Part shown: piece after piece, positions 7,685 to 16,819 of the stretch
Layout: each line of letters begins with the position of its first letter
How positions within the stretch are numbered: position 1 is the stretch's first letter
NCBI GenBank assembly: GCA_964450185.1
Contig: CAYVCL010000031.1
Span: 1-32,722 of the forward strand
Reading direction: 5' to 3'
Origin: RUG11237 sp964450185
GTDB taxonomy: Bacteria; Bacillota; Clostridia; Lachnospirales; Lachnospiraceae
DNA: 32,722 nucleotides
The notes under the pieces: generated by a model
Seen by the model: only the letters and a program-made list of their open reading frames with translations
Databases searched by the model: none
What the model was told of the DNA's origin: nothing
Translations under genes and position numbers: made by a program

Positions 7685-8299
7685 CTATTCACCTATCACG
7701 AAATCTACATTATCTTGAGGCTGATACTCTTCTACATATCTATGTTCCGCTGGAAAATATCTGTTTTCATATTTGTCAATAATTTGTTGCTCATCACCAA
7801 TATATGTATCTCTTTTTAGCACCCGTCGAAGCCTAACTTCCTCTGGAATATCAATATATATCATATAATCAAATATATTATTGAATTCTTTCTTTTGAAG
7901 AAAGACTCCTTCTACAATTACAATGGTATTATTATGGATAGAAAAACGCTTTTCAAAATATGTATCATTATCTTTGTCATATAACTCAATATCAATGTAA
8001 TCCTTCTGTCCATTTTTGATTTCATTTATGACGTTCAAAAAATAGTCAAATCTCCATTGCAAGTCATAGTAGCATTGCCAGTCAGGAAATGCGGAATTGT
8101 ATCTCACTTCCCGCACATTAATGAAATCATCAATATGAAGCAACATCACATTATAATTATTATCTTCAAATTTCTGACATAGCGTTTCAGATATTGTACT
8201 CTTGCCAGCACCGCCAAGACCATCAATTCCTATTACCCCAATATTATCTGCACTAATTGTATTTATTATGTTTTTAAATAAAATTTCCATCTCCAACAT
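7685..8299 (-). CDS. Uridine-kinase-like P-loop kinase
   Basis: A 204-residue P-loop NTPase of the uridine kinase / phosphoribulokinase type. Walker A GIDGLGGAGKST lies at about 24-35, a base-binding HIDDF motif follows near 76-80 and a Walker B-like TIVIVEGVFL in the middle. The lid RRVLKRD precedes the C-terminal FPAEHRYVEEYQPQDNVDFVI. It probably phosphorylates a nucleoside or a related small molecule; this is a family-level inference. The ATG at 8299 is preceded by a GGGTGGGGGA run. It is the first gene of the AT-rich block and lies next to an 82-bp palindromic element. A larger TGS-containing nucleoside kinase is directly upstream, so this is a second, unrelated-in-detail kinase. Confidence 0.8.
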   Translation of the reverse strand: MLEMEILFKNIINTISADNIGVIGIDGLGGAGKSTISETLCQKFEDNNYNVMLLHIDDFINVREVRYNSAFPDWQCYYDLQWRFDYFLNVINEIKNGQKDYIDIELYDKDNDTYFEKRFSIHNNTIVIVEGVFLQKKEFNNIFDYMIYIDIPEEVRLRRVLKRDTYIGDEQQIIDKYENRYFPAEHRYVEEYQPQDNVDFVIGE

Positions 8300-8337
8300 A
8301 ATCTATCCCCCACCCTATATTTGTACAATTTTAGTTT

Positions 8338-8419
8338 ATAAGCGGCACAAATCCCCCTCAAAAAAGGCATTCCATTCACATTCGTCCCTGCCTTTCTCAG
8401 AAAAATCTGTGCCGCTTAT
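8338..8419 (-). repeat. 82-bp palindromic element with near-continuous hairpin
   Basis: The outer arms ATAAGCGGCACA and TGTGCCGCTTAT are 12 nt and perfect. Inside them, the minus-strand RNA continues pairing (ATTTTTCT with the AGGGGGAT side through several U-G pairs) up to an inner AAAGGCA / TGCCTTT stem and a loop of about 19 nt. It lies in the 155-nt gap between the nucleoside kinase stop and the next start. It may be a terminator, a small RNA or a REP/MITE-like dispersed element. It is the only copy I see in the window. Confidence 0.6.
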
Positions 8420-8454
8420 GAGTGTACTGCTAACCACTAACTCCTAATCCTGCA

Positions 8455-10128
8455 TCACACCTTAAAACAACTACCCCCAATAAATTCTCGAATAATCGAA
8501 TTATTCGGAACATCCTCACTACTGATTCCCAAGAAATAATCAAGGAACTTCAGCAAGCGTTTTGCTTCCGGGTATTCTTCGTCTTCTGGTTTGATGCTGA
8601 ATAACAATGGTTCTGCATACTGTTTTAATACGGATAATTCGTAAATCAGTGCCGAGTTAAACATTACATCTGCTTCTTCCTGATATGGGAAAATATTTTT
8701 TTCTTCACCACGTCTTACGGAATACCACATACCAATGGTTGTTTTGGCATCGGAGCCTCTTGTTCTGGCATCTCTTACCATTCTTCGAATCAAACGACCA
8801 TCTGTAGTTGGAATTCTGTTATGTTCATCTACATTTAACTGAGTTAACGCACTGATATAAATTTTATATTTGCTTTCTTTTGGCAATGAATAAGATAATT
8901 TATCATTCAACCCGTGTATTCCTTCCAAAACGAGGATATCTTCCTCTCCAAGCTGTAAATAATCACCCTTGTATTCTCTTTTTCCTATTTTAAAATTAAA
9001 GGACGGAATTTCTACACGTTCGCCACGAAGTAATGCGCTCATGTCCTTGTTAAACTGCTCCACATCAATGGCTTCCAGACATTCAAAATCATAATTACCA
9101 AATTCATCTTTTGGCGTAAATTGCCGGTCTTTAAAATAATTATCCAGTGCCACCGGATGTGGTTTCATGCCATGCGCTAAAAGCTGTACCGATAATCTAT
9201 GGGAAAATGTTGTTTTTCCGGAGGATGATGGTCCTGCAATCATTACAAACTTCTTATCGCCACATCGTTTGATTTCTTCCGCAATTTCTGCAATTTTCTT
9301 TTCCTGTAAAGCCTCCTGCACCAGAATCAACTGTTCCATATTGCCAGCTACAATTTTATCGTTTAACGCACCTACAGTGCTTACATCCAGCATTTCGCCC
9401 CACTGCTCAGCTTCCTTTAAAACGCTAAAAAGCTTCATACGCGGTTTAAATTCCGGTATCTGCTTCATATCTTCTGCAGTAGGTAATTGCAATACAAATC
9501 CATCGTCAAACTGAATCAACTGAAAATATTTTACATAGCCTGCATCCGGCAGCATATATCCGTAAAAATAATCTTCAAAACTGCTCATGCTGTAAATATT
9601 TACGCTGGACACACGACGATAACGGAACAGACGCTCCTTATCCTTCATACCGTACTTTTTAAATAAAGAAATTGCATCCTTGGTTGGAATGGTTTTCTTA
9701 TTAATGGGAATCCTTTCTTCCGAAAGCCGCATCATTCGCTTTGACACTTTATCCAAAAACTTCTGCGTCAGTTCAACGGTTCCTCTCATGGTACAATACA
9801 GTCCCTTATCCACCGAAAAATCTACCATGACTTTTTCAATCTGTCCTGCATCTTCCATTTCTGCCACGTCATACATTGCCTTTAACATCAGCAAAGTAGC
9901 ACTTCTCTTATAGGCTTTATGCCCTGCATCGTCTGCTGTGGTTATAAATGTTATCTGGCAGTCTTCTGTCACCAGCTTATTTAACTCCTGCAGCCTATGC
10001 CCAATCATTACCAATGCAATGTCTTCTTTATAATCCTTCTGAAAATCTGCTGCAATTTCCCTGAAAGACGTCCCTCTGGCGTACTCTTTTACTTGATCCC
10101 CAATGGTTACTTTTACCTTCTCTGACAT
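8455..10128 (-). CDS. Nucleoside kinase with N-terminal TGS domain
   Basis: A 557-residue Firmicutes-type protein. A ThrRS-like TGS domain (about 1-65) is followed by a region resembling the ThrRS second domain (HKAYKRSATLLMLKAM), then a uridine kinase / phosphoribulokinase domain. Walker A GPSSSGKTTF lies at 299-308, and the PHPVALDNYF and DILVLEGIHGLN motifs follow. Presumed to phosphorylate a nucleoside; the TGS domain may sense nucleotides or bind RNA. The ATG is 13 nt after the Nif3-like stop, making it the last gene of the dgt-dnaG-rpoD-trmK-nif3 run. The C-terminus ends shortly before the palindromic element. Confidence 0.88.
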   Translation of the reverse strand: MSEKVKVTIGDQVKEYARGTSFREIAADFQKDYKEDIALVMIGHRLQELNKLVTEDCQITFITTADDAGHKAYKRSATLLMLKAMYDVAEMEDAGQIEKVMVDFSVDKGLYCTMRGTVELTQKFLDKVSKRMMRLSEERIPINKKTIPTKDAISLFKKYGMKDKERLFRYRRVSSVNIYSMSSFEDYFYGYMLPDAGYVKYFQLIQFDDGFVLQLPTAEDMKQIPEFKPRMKLFSVLKEAEQWGEMLDVSTVGALNDKIVAGNMEQLILVQEALQEKKIAEIAEEIKRCGDKKFVMIAGPSSSGKTTFSHRLSVQLLAHGMKPHPVALDNYFKDRQFTPKDEFGNYDFECLEAIDVEQFNKDMSALLRGERVEIPSFNFKIGKREYKGDYLQLGEEDILVLEGIHGLNDKLSYSLPKESKYKIYISALTQLNVDEHNRIPTTDGRLIRRMVRDARTRGSDAKTTIGMWYSVRRGEEKNIFPYQEEADVMFNSALIYELSVLKQYAEPLLFSIKPEDEEYPEAKRLLKFLDYFLGISSEDVPNNSIIREFIGGSCFKV

Positions 10129-10141
10129 AAAAATGCCCCCT

Positions 10142-10924
10142 TTACATATACCAAAATGGATGTTTATTCACTGCAGAGAAAATTTCCACTCCGCTACATT
10201 CCCTTTCTAAATATTGTACCATGAATGGCACAAAAATATGCTCTAAACCGTAATGACCTGCATCAATAATCGTCAAACCTCTTGCAATGGCATCGATTCC
10301 TTCATGATGGTCAATGTCACCAGTAATCAACACTTCTACCCCTGTTTTGATTGCATTACCAATTACACTTTTCCCGGAACCCGGGCAAATCCCTGCTGTC
10401 TGCACCTTACGCAATGGTTCACCAAAGATTTTCACCTGTTCCAAACCAAACTGGTGTTTTAGCAGCTCTGCCACCTGACTTACCGTCATTTCTTCCGGTA
10501 ACAGCCCTGCTTTTCCAATTCCTGCTTTTCCGGTTTCGCCTTCGTAAGTTACGTCTAACACACTTCTGGCTGTTAATCCGATTTTATCTGCCGCCAAATC
10601 TGCCATATGTGTCACGTCAAAATTCGTATGCATGGCATAATAACAAATCCCGTTTTCCAGCATTTTTACAATTCGTCTTCCAATAAAATCATCGGTAGTA
10701 ATCTTCTTCATTGCCGAAAAAATCAACGGATGATGGGTGATAATCATATCTGCTTCCATCAAAATGGCTTCGTCCACCACTTCGTCAGTTGCATCTACCG
10801 CCACATATATTTTTGACACTTTTTTCTTTCGATTCCCCAGCAAAAGCCCTACATTATCCCAGCTTTCCGCATAAAAGCAAGGGGAAAGTGTTTCTAACAT
10901 GGAAATCACTTCATTACATTCCAT
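10142..10924 (-). CDS. Nif3-like dinuclear metal centre protein
   Basis: A 260-residue member of the Nif3/DUF34 family, a hexameric protein with a two-metal site, related to B. subtilis YqfO and E. coli YbgI. The metal ligands are visible: HHPLIF (His64-His65), HTNFD (His99, Asp103), and the C-terminal DIDHHEG and DAGHYGLE pair. It is the short form lacking the PII-like insert of longer YqfO proteins. The molecular function is unsettled; a GTP cyclohydrolase-like role has been proposed for some members. It follows trmK by 21 nt, the same neighbour as in many Firmicutes. Confidence 0.9.
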   Translation of the reverse strand: MECNEVISMLETLSPCFYAESWDNVGLLLGNRKKKVSKIYVAVDATDEVVDEAILMEADMIITHHPLIFSAMKKITTDDFIGRRIVKMLENGICYYAMHTNFDVTHMADLAADKIGLTARSVLDVTYEGETGKAGIGKAGLLPEEMTVSQVAELLKHQFGLEQVKIFGEPLRKVQTAGICPGSGKSVIGNAIKTGVEVLITGDIDHHEGIDAIARGLTIIDAGHYGLEHIFVPFMVQYLERECSGVEIFSAVNKHPFWYM

Positions 10925-10945
10925 CTATGCCACCTCCTTTGTTAC

Positions 10946-11638
10946 TTACGCAAAATACTCTGCTGCTTTTTCATTTAATTTTATCATCTGCTCTACTTCC
11001 AACAGTCGCTCCTTTTGTTTCTGTGTGGTTCCCTGTTGCAATGTTTGTGCAATTTTTTTATAATTCTGGTTTTCTTTCGCCAAATATTCCTGTAATACCA
11101 GATGTTTTTCTGTCAAAAGATATTTTCCATATTCATAAAAACATTCCTGCTCCAGCTTCATTTGACCGGAACTTACCCGCATCATAGGGTAATATTTTCC
11201 ATCTTCTTCCACCATATTTTCTTTTAAAATAACAAAGCCATTATCTTCCAAAAAATGTCTTACAAACCCATATTCGGACTGGGGCTGAATTACAAACCCT
11301 TGCAGGCTGTGAAATAATTCCTGACTTTCGTCGATAATTTTCATCATCAGTCTTCCACCCATGCCGGCAATTACCACTTCCTGCACTTCTCCTACGGCTA
11401 ACTTCTTCGCACCATCAGAAAGCCTTAATTCTATGTATTCGTCCAGTTTATGAAGCTGTACATGCTCTTTTGCCCGTTGCAATGGCCCTTTACCGATATC
11501 CATTGCAATCGCACCATGTACTCGTTTTTGTTCCACTAAGTAGATAGGAATATATCCATGGTCTGTTCCAATATCTGCCATTTTGTCGCAGTTGTCTAAA
11601 AGTGCCGCAACTGCGTAAAGTCTTTTTGATAACTCCAT
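10946..11638 (-). CDS. trmK: tRNA (adenine(22)-N(1))-methyltransferase
   Basis: SAM-dependent Rossmann-fold enzyme that makes m1A22 in tRNA. The 230 residues show motif I MADIGTDHGYIPIYLV (about 20-35), the acidic loop AMDIGKGPLQRA, the catalytic-region VIAGMGGRLMM, and a C-terminal helical, lysine-rich tail (about 165-230). Its placement immediately after rpoD and before the Nif3-like gene is the classical Firmicutes arrangement and supports the call. The gap to rpoD is only 9 nt. Confidence 0.92.
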   Translation of the reverse strand: MELSKRLYAVAALLDNCDKMADIGTDHGYIPIYLVEQKRVHGAIAMDIGKGPLQRAKEHVQLHKLDEYIELRLSDGAKKLAVGEVQEVVIAGMGGRLMMKIIDESQELFHSLQGFVIQPQSEYGFVRHFLEDNGFVILKENMVEEDGKYYPMMRVSSGQMKLEQECFYEYGKYLLTEKHLVLQEYLAKENQNYKKIAQTLQQGTTQKQKERLLEVEQMIKLNEKAAEYFA

Positions 11639-11647
11639 GAATTTCTC

Positions 11648-12757
11648 CTAATCCAAATAGTCTTTTAACTTACGGCTTCTACTTGGATGACGAAGCTTTC
11701 TTAACGCTTTTGCTTCAATCTGACGAATACGTTCTCTAGTAACGTTAAATTCTTTTCCTACTTCTTCCAGTGTGCGCGCTCTGCCATCGTCTAAACCAAA
11801 ACGAAGACGAAGTACCTTCTGTTCTCTTTCAGTAAGAGTGCTTAACACTTCCACTAACTGTTCCTTTAACAAAGTAAATGCCGCTGCATCTGCTGGTACC
11901 GGCACATTATCATCCTGAATAAAGTCACCTAAATGACTGTCTTCTTCTTCACCGATTGGTGTTTCCAAAGAAACCGGTTCCTGTGAAATTTTAAGAATTT
12001 CTCTGACACGTTCTACCGGCATATTCATTTCTGTGGCAATTTCTTCCGGCAGTGGTTCTCTACCTAATTCCTGTAACAACTGACGTGATACACGAATTAA
12101 TTTGTTGATAGTTTCTACCATATGCACAGGAATACGGATAGTTCTTGCCTGATCCGCAATCGCTCTGGTAATCGCCTGACGAATCCACCATGTTGCGTAA
12201 GTACTGAATTTGTATCCTTTACGGTAATCGAATTTTTCTACCGCTTTAATTAATCCAAGATTTCCTTCCTGAATCAAATCAAGGAACAACATACCACGTC
12301 CCACATAACGTTTTGCAATACTAACTACAAGACGAAGGTTTGCTTCTGCAAGACGCTTTTTCGCCTCTTCGTCACCTAATTCCATACGCTTTGCCAGTTC
12401 AATTTCTTCTTCTGCACTAAGAAGTGGTACTTTACCGATTTCTTTCAAATACATACGTACAGGGTCTTCGATGCTTACACCGTCAGGAACAGACAAATCA
12501 ATGGATTCTACATCCACTTCATCTTCTTCCTCCAAAATGATTTCGTCATCATCGTCATCGCCTTCTGTAATTCTAAGAACATCGATATTCTTTGCTTCTA
12601 ACATTTCCAGAATCATTTCAAACTGTTCTGCATTTAATTCCATATCCTGAAAGAAATCGCTTATTTCCTGATATTCCAGCACATTTTTCTTTTTCTGTGC
12701 AATAGACAAAAGCTCCTTTAATTTCTCTTTAAACTTTTCCATTGTGTTCTCATCCAT
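11648..12757 (-). CDS. rpoD: Primary sigma factor, sigma-70 (SigA/RpoD)
   Basis: Directs RNA polymerase to housekeeping promoters. Region 1.1 (about 1-70) is followed by an acidic linker (EGDDDDDEIILEEEDE), region 1.2 DPVRMYLKEIGKVPLL and region 2 (LVVSIAKRYVGRGM, then FSTYATWWIRQAITRA). Region 3 follows, then region 4 with the helix-turn-helix TLEEVGKEFNVTRERIRQIE. The chosen ATG gives 369 residues and has GGAGG 10 nt upstream; an alternative ATG at 12775 (375 residues) has only a distant AAGGA, so I prefer the shorter form. It follows dnaG within 40 nt, as in the macromolecular-synthesis operon. Confidence 0.96.
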   Translation of the reverse strand: MDENTMEKFKEKLKELLSIAQKKKNVLEYQEISDFFQDMELNAEQFEMILEMLEAKNIDVLRITEGDDDDDEIILEEEDEVDVESIDLSVPDGVSIEDPVRMYLKEIGKVPLLSAEEEIELAKRMELGDEEAKKRLAEANLRLVVSIAKRYVGRGMLFLDLIQEGNLGLIKAVEKFDYRKGYKFSTYATWWIRQAITRAIADQARTIRIPVHMVETINKLIRVSRQLLQELGREPLPEEIATEMNMPVERVREILKISQEPVSLETPIGEEEDSHLGDFIQDDNVPVPADAAAFTLLKEQLVEVLSTLTEREQKVLRLRFGLDDGRARTLEEVGKEFNVTRERIRQIEAKALRKLRHPSRSRKLKDYLD

Positions 12758-12794
12758 GATTGTGTTGTCCTCCATAACTGTTTTTATTTTGTCC

Positions 12795-14570
12795 TTAATC
12801 TAAAGAAATATGCAATTTCTCTAATTCCTGTAAAATACTTTTTCCTGCCAAAATTCTCTGCAATCCTGCCATATCGGAAGGATCTGAATTTTTATTCAGG
12901 TTCTCTAAACTGTGCTGTTTTACCTTCAACACAATATCTTTCACCGCTTTTTCTTCTTCTATTTTCCCTTCCAAAGCTTCAAGTTTGGTGTTGAACAGTG
13001 CTGCTGCTTTTCCCTGTTCTTCCTGATTCTGGAAAATATTAAGAATCTGTGCGGGATTTAATTTATGTTGTTCCAGTTGCTCAAATAAATGCAGGGCAAC
13101 TGTTTTATAAACACCCTCGTCAAAGTCCTCAATGGTGATATACTTTTTAATCTGAGGGTAAATATTCGGCTTCTCAATTAACCACGTAAGCAATAATTTC
13201 TGCCCCTGCTCTCCTGCGCTGTCTGCATCCTTTGTTTTCTTGACTCGTTCCGGTTCTTCCTGCCGTTTTGCTGCCGGATCCATTTGCAGACCAAATTTGT
13301 TCACAAGACTTTCCAGATTGGCAAAGCCAATATGATATTTCTCTGCCACAGCCTCCAGATAATTGTTTCGTTCAATTTTTTCTTCAAAGGTCAAAAGCTT
13401 CTTTGCCAGTTCATTGATAAACAAGGTCTTGCTTTCCGGATCTTTCAAATCGTATTGTTCTTCCAATACACTGATTTCAAAGAAAAATGCATTTTGTGCG
13501 TTCTGAATCCGTTCTTCATAAGCTTCCTTGCCCAGATTTTTAATAAATTCATCCGGGTCCTTATATGGCTTCATATTAATTACCTTTACCCGAAGCCCTG
13601 CCGACTTACAAATCGGGATGGCTCGCAATGCCGCCTTAACACCGGCACCGTCGCTGTCGTAAGAAAGCATTACTTCTTCCGTATACCGCTTCAGCAAGCT
13701 GGCATGTCCCGAAGTAAATGCTGTTCCCAAAGATGCCACCGCATTTTGAAATCCTGCCTGATGTAAGGAAATCACGTCCATATAGCCCTCGCAGATAATC
13801 ACATAAGGTTTCCTTGAGGTTCTGGCAATGTTCAGTCCATATAAGTTTCTGCTCTTTTCAAACACTTTGGTTTCCGGAGAGTTTAAATATTTCGGTTCTC
13901 CTTCTCCCATAACTCGTCCACCAAAACCGATAACTCTGCTGTTTACATCCATAATCGGAAACATCACACGATTAAAAAATTTATCGTAAATGCCTCTGGC
14001 TTCGTCAAAGGTAATCAAGCCGGATTCCCGCAATACTGCATCACTATAGCCTTCGTTTTTCAGATACCGGTACAGCTCGTCCCTGTATTTTCCGGCATAT
14101 CCCAAGCCAAACTTTTTGATGGTTTCTTCAGACAATTCTCTGCCGGTCAGATACTGATACCCTAATCTGCCATCTTCCTGCCTTAATTTATAGCAGTAAA
14201 AGTATGCCGCCTTTTTATTGATTTCCAACAGCGTCTTCCGCAAATCGGAAGCCCGCCTGCTTTCTGCATCATTATTTTCTTCCGGCAGTTCCACACCGGC
14301 CCGCTCCGCCAACATTTTTACTGCCTCTACAAAATCATAGTTTTCATACTGCATTACAAAGGTATATACATTGCCCCCTGCACCACAGCCAAAACAGTAA
14401 TACATCTGCTTGGAAGGTGTCACCGAAAAGGACGGTGATTTTTCATTATGAAAAGGACACAGCCCGAAATACGAGCTTCCTTTTTTTTGTAATTTTACAT
14501 ATCCTGACACCACGTCTAAAATATCATTTTTCATTCGGATGTCTTCAATCAATTCATCACTATAATACAT
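12795..14570 (-). CDS. dnaG: DNA primase
   Basis: Makes RNA primers at the replication fork. The 591-residue protein has the CHC2 zinc finger (Cys38, His41, Cys59, Cys62 in LCPFHNEKSPSF and YCFGCGAGGN). A core with YLTGRELSEETI and FFNRVMFPI follows, then the TOPRIM motifs (IICEGYMDVI; LSYDSDGAG; KDPDEF) at about 255-345, and a helical C-terminal helicase-binding domain. The gap to dgt is 3 nt, consistent with translational coupling. Length is normal for Firmicutes. Confidence 0.96.
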   Translation of the reverse strand: MYYSDELIEDIRMKNDILDVVSGYVKLQKKGSSYFGLCPFHNEKSPSFSVTPSKQMYYCFGCGAGGNVYTFVMQYENYDFVEAVKMLAERAGVELPEENNDAESRRASDLRKTLLEINKKAAYFYCYKLRQEDGRLGYQYLTGRELSEETIKKFGLGYAGKYRDELYRYLKNEGYSDAVLRESGLITFDEARGIYDKFFNRVMFPIMDVNSRVIGFGGRVMGEGEPKYLNSPETKVFEKSRNLYGLNIARTSRKPYVIICEGYMDVISLHQAGFQNAVASLGTAFTSGHASLLKRYTEEVMLSYDSDGAGVKAALRAIPICKSAGLRVKVINMKPYKDPDEFIKNLGKEAYEERIQNAQNAFFFEISVLEEQYDLKDPESKTLFINELAKKLLTFEEKIERNNYLEAVAEKYHIGFANLESLVNKFGLQMDPAAKRQEEPERVKKTKDADSAGEQGQKLLLTWLIEKPNIYPQIKKYITIEDFDEGVYKTVALHLFEQLEQHKLNPAQILNIFQNQEEQGKAAALFNTKLEALEGKIEEEKAVKDIVLKVKQHSLENLNKNSDPSDMAGLQRILAGKSILQELEKLHISLD

Positions 14571-14573
14571 TCC

Positions 14574-15578
14574 TTATCCCTTCCATGCTCTTGGAATATA
14601 CAGTTGGGCGAATTTTGATATAGCGTAGGAATCTGTCATTCCTGCAATGTAATCACAGATTAACCTTTCTTTCTTTTCGCCTCGTTCCAATAATCCGGTA
14701 AATTCTTCCGGCAATTCTTCAAAATTCATTTCATAATATTCATACATCGCCTGCAGCATATTTTTCGCTTTCCGTTCCTCGTTCTTTGCCACCGGATTGC
14801 AGTATACGTTTTCAAACATATAACTTCTAAGCCCCTGCATTGCCTGATGTATCTTTTCCGACATAATAATGTCATTCTTGTTCTCACTATGTATCACAAT
14901 ATCGTGTATCATGGTATTTAAGCGTTCTCTTGTACTGTTTCCCAGTACATCGGTGTGTTCTTTCGGTAAAATCTCCTCTTGAAGCATCCCCGCCCTGATA
15001 GCATCATCGATATCATGATTAATATATGCAATTTTATCGGATAAGCGGACAACCTTTCCCTCCAAAGTATATGGCATACTCGCCGTCTGATGGTTTCGTA
15101 TCCCATCCCTTACTTCTTTTGTCAGATTTAGTCCTCTTCCTTTTTTCTCTAAAATCTCCACTACCCGGACACTTTGTTCGTTGTGTGCAAATCCGTCCGG
15201 ACAAATTTCGTTTAATGCACGCTCGCCAGCATGCCCAAATGGCGTATGCCCCAAATCATGTCCCAATGCAATCGCTTCCACTAAGTCTTCATTTAACTGC
15301 AGTGCTTTTGCAATGGTTCTGGCTGTCTGCGCCACTTCTAACGTATGGGTTAGTCTTGTTCTGTAATGATCTCCTTCCGGGGATAAAAAAACTTGTGTCT
15401 TATGTTTCATTCGTCGAAAAGATTTAGAATGTAGAATACGGTCACGATCTCTCTGGTAAACCGTGCGGATGTCACATTCTTCCTCCGGAACATCTCTCCC
15501 TGCTGATTCTGCGCTCAAGGTTGCAAACGGGCTTAAATATTCCAGTTCTCTTTGTTCCATTGTTTCACGTATTGTCAC
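14574..15578 (-). CDS. dgt: Deoxyguanosinetriphosphate triphosphohydrolase-like HD protein
   Basis: HD-domain hydrolase expected to remove triphosphate from dNTPs. Key residues: HYRTRLTHTLEVAQTAR (His78) and ALGHDLGHTPFGHAGE (His107-Asp108), with a later Asp in KIAYINHDIDD. From the GTG start it has 334 residues. I chose GTG because GGGGGTG lies 6 nt before it and the protein then begins MTIRETMEQRELEYLSPFA as in relatives. An ATG at 15593 and an even longer frame to 15611 lack well-placed sites. First gene of the dgt-dnaG-rpoD run. Confidence 0.9.
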   Translation of the reverse strand: MTIRETMEQRELEYLSPFATLSAESAGRDVPEEECDIRTVYQRDRDRILHSKSFRRMKHKTQVFLSPEGDHYRTRLTHTLEVAQTARTIAKALQLNEDLVEAIALGHDLGHTPFGHAGERALNEICPDGFAHNEQSVRVVEILEKKGRGLNLTKEVRDGIRNHQTASMPYTLEGKVVRLSDKIAYINHDIDDAIRAGMLQEEILPKEHTDVLGNSTRERLNTMIHDIVIHSENKNDIIMSEKIHQAMQGLRSYMFENVYCNPVAKNEERKAKNMLQAMYEYYEMNFEELPEEFTGLLERGEKKERLICDYIAGMTDSYAISKFAQLYIPRAWKG

Positions 15579-15684
15579 AGAAAACACCCCCATATTTATA
15601 ATTCGCCTCAAAAAAGCAAAATCCTTTATTTTTCTATAATTAATTTTCGGACATATTTTTTCAAAACTAAAGTGCTAAAACGAA

Positions 15685-16380
15685 TTATCTGATAATTTCC
15701 ATAACAAAAGGTGCTACTACCACTGTCAGAATTCCTGTCACTACAATAGCTAACGAACTCATCGCACCCTGTATTTCTCCCAATTCTATGGCTTTTGAAG
15801 TACCAATGGCGTGGGAAGCTGTGCCACAGGCAAGTCCCTGAGCTACCGGTTCTTCAATTTTTAACAACCGAAATAATTGGGCGGCAATGGTGGCTCCCAA
15901 TATTCCCGTGATAACCACACTGACTACCGTAACCGAAGTAATTCCGCCTAATTCTTCACTAACGCCAATGGCTATGGCTGTGGTTAATGATTTTGGAATC
16001 AATGCAGCTTTCAGTTCCGGCGAAAGTCGAAACGCCATCGTCAACACGCCAATGGCTATGGCATGAGAAACACATCCTGCACCAATACTTAACAGGATTG
16101 CTGTCACATTTTTCTTTAAGATTTCAAACTGGCGATACAAAGGCACTGCCAGACATACCGTAGCCGGTGTCAGGAAATAGGTCAGATACTGTGCACCATA
16201 ATTATATGTGTCATAGTCAATATCAAATACCAATAACACCGCAATTACAAAAAGAATACTAAGCAGCAAAGGATTACAAAGGGTAAGTTTCACTTTTTTG
16301 CTGATTATCGTTGCCACCCAGTAAAAAAGCAGACTGATTACAATTCCAAAGTATACTGATTCTGAAAGTAACTCATTCAT
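15685..16380 (-). CDS. lrgB: LrgB-family membrane protein
   Basis: A 231-residue polytopic protein with about 6-7 hydrophobic segments. It carries the family signature GLACGTASHAIGTSKAIELGE near residues 182-202, and the N-terminus YFGIVISLLFYWVATIISKK. LrgB/CidB proteins act with LrgA/CidA in holin-like control of murein hydrolases and, in several bacteria, in export of organic acids such as pyruvate; which applies here is unknown. Its ATG overlaps the lrgA stop (shared ATGAATGA), so the two are translationally coupled. A longer frame to 16407 is inside lrgA and unlikely. Confidence 0.88.
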   Translation of the reverse strand: MNELLSESVYFGIVISLLFYWVATIISKKVKLTLCNPLLLSILFVIAVLLVFDIDYDTYNYGAQYLTYFLTPATVCLAVPLYRQFEILKKNVTAILLSIGAGCVSHAIAIGVLTMAFRLSPELKAALIPKSLTTAIAIGVSEELGGITSVTVVSVVITGILGATIAAQLFRLLKIEEPVAQGLACGTASHAIGTSKAIELGEIQGAMSSLAIVVTGILTVVVAPFVMEIIR

Positions 16381-16744
16381 TTCCTCTGTTTCCTTTCTTT
16401 TTACCATGTCGAATAATTGCCTGTGAAACCAATCCGGTCACTGCCATTACCAACACTGTCGTTACCACTGTAATTACAAGGATCGCAACGATACTTCCTT
16501 TCAATCCCGGCAATACATCCATCATACTTACTGCTGGGGCAATAAATAACACCGGCATAATATTTACAAAAAAATCTGCTGTTTCTTCTATTTGTTCCAA
16601 TTTTATCAAACCACTGACTAATGCCAGAAATAAAAGCACCAGCCCATATACACTTGCCGGTACGGAAAACGGCAATACCAGATTTAGAATTTCTCCCAAA
16701 AATGTAATACCGCCAATTATCGCAAACTGAATTAAATATTTCAT
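16373..16744 (-). CDS. lrgA: LrgA/CidA-family holin-like protein
   Basis: A 123-residue membrane protein with four predicted helices (about 5-22, 30-47, 63-80, 87-110). It carries the family pattern FSVPASVYGLVLLFLAL and FFVNIMPVLFIAPAVSMM, and a short basic tail RHGKKKGNRGNE. It is the partner of LrgB, with which it overlaps by 8 nt. The upstream gap contains the terminator of the preceding operon, so lrgAB is a separate two-gene unit. Confidence 0.87.
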   Translation of the reverse strand: MKYLIQFAIIGGITFLGEILNLVLPFSVPASVYGLVLLFLALVSGLIKLEQIEETADFFVNIMPVLFIAPAVSMMDVLPGLKGSIVAILVITVVTTVLVMAVTGLVSQAIIRHGKKKGNRGNE

Positions 16745-16777
16745 AGGATAGCCTCTCTTATCGCCATTATTTATATA

Positions 16778-16812
16778 GAAAAGACTGTTTCAGAACGAGA
16801 AACAGTCTTTTC
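16778..16812 (-). terminator. Terminator of the COG0523 operon
   Basis: A perfect 14-bp stem, GAAAAGACTGTTTC / GAAACAGTCTTTTC, with a 7-nt loop, 7 nt after the stop at 16820. The stem ends in a T-rich arm on both strands; it insulates the operon from lrgAB. Confidence 0.88.
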
Positions 16813-16819
16813 AGGCTGG

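Noticed and set aside
7490..7819. 109-aa plus-strand frame over the kinase-like and 180-aa gene region
   Set aside because: Antisense to two better-supported genes, no ribosome binding site, composition typical of a shadow frame.
13284..13766. 160-aa plus-strand frame inside dnaG
   Set aside because: Entirely antisense to primase with no initiation signal.
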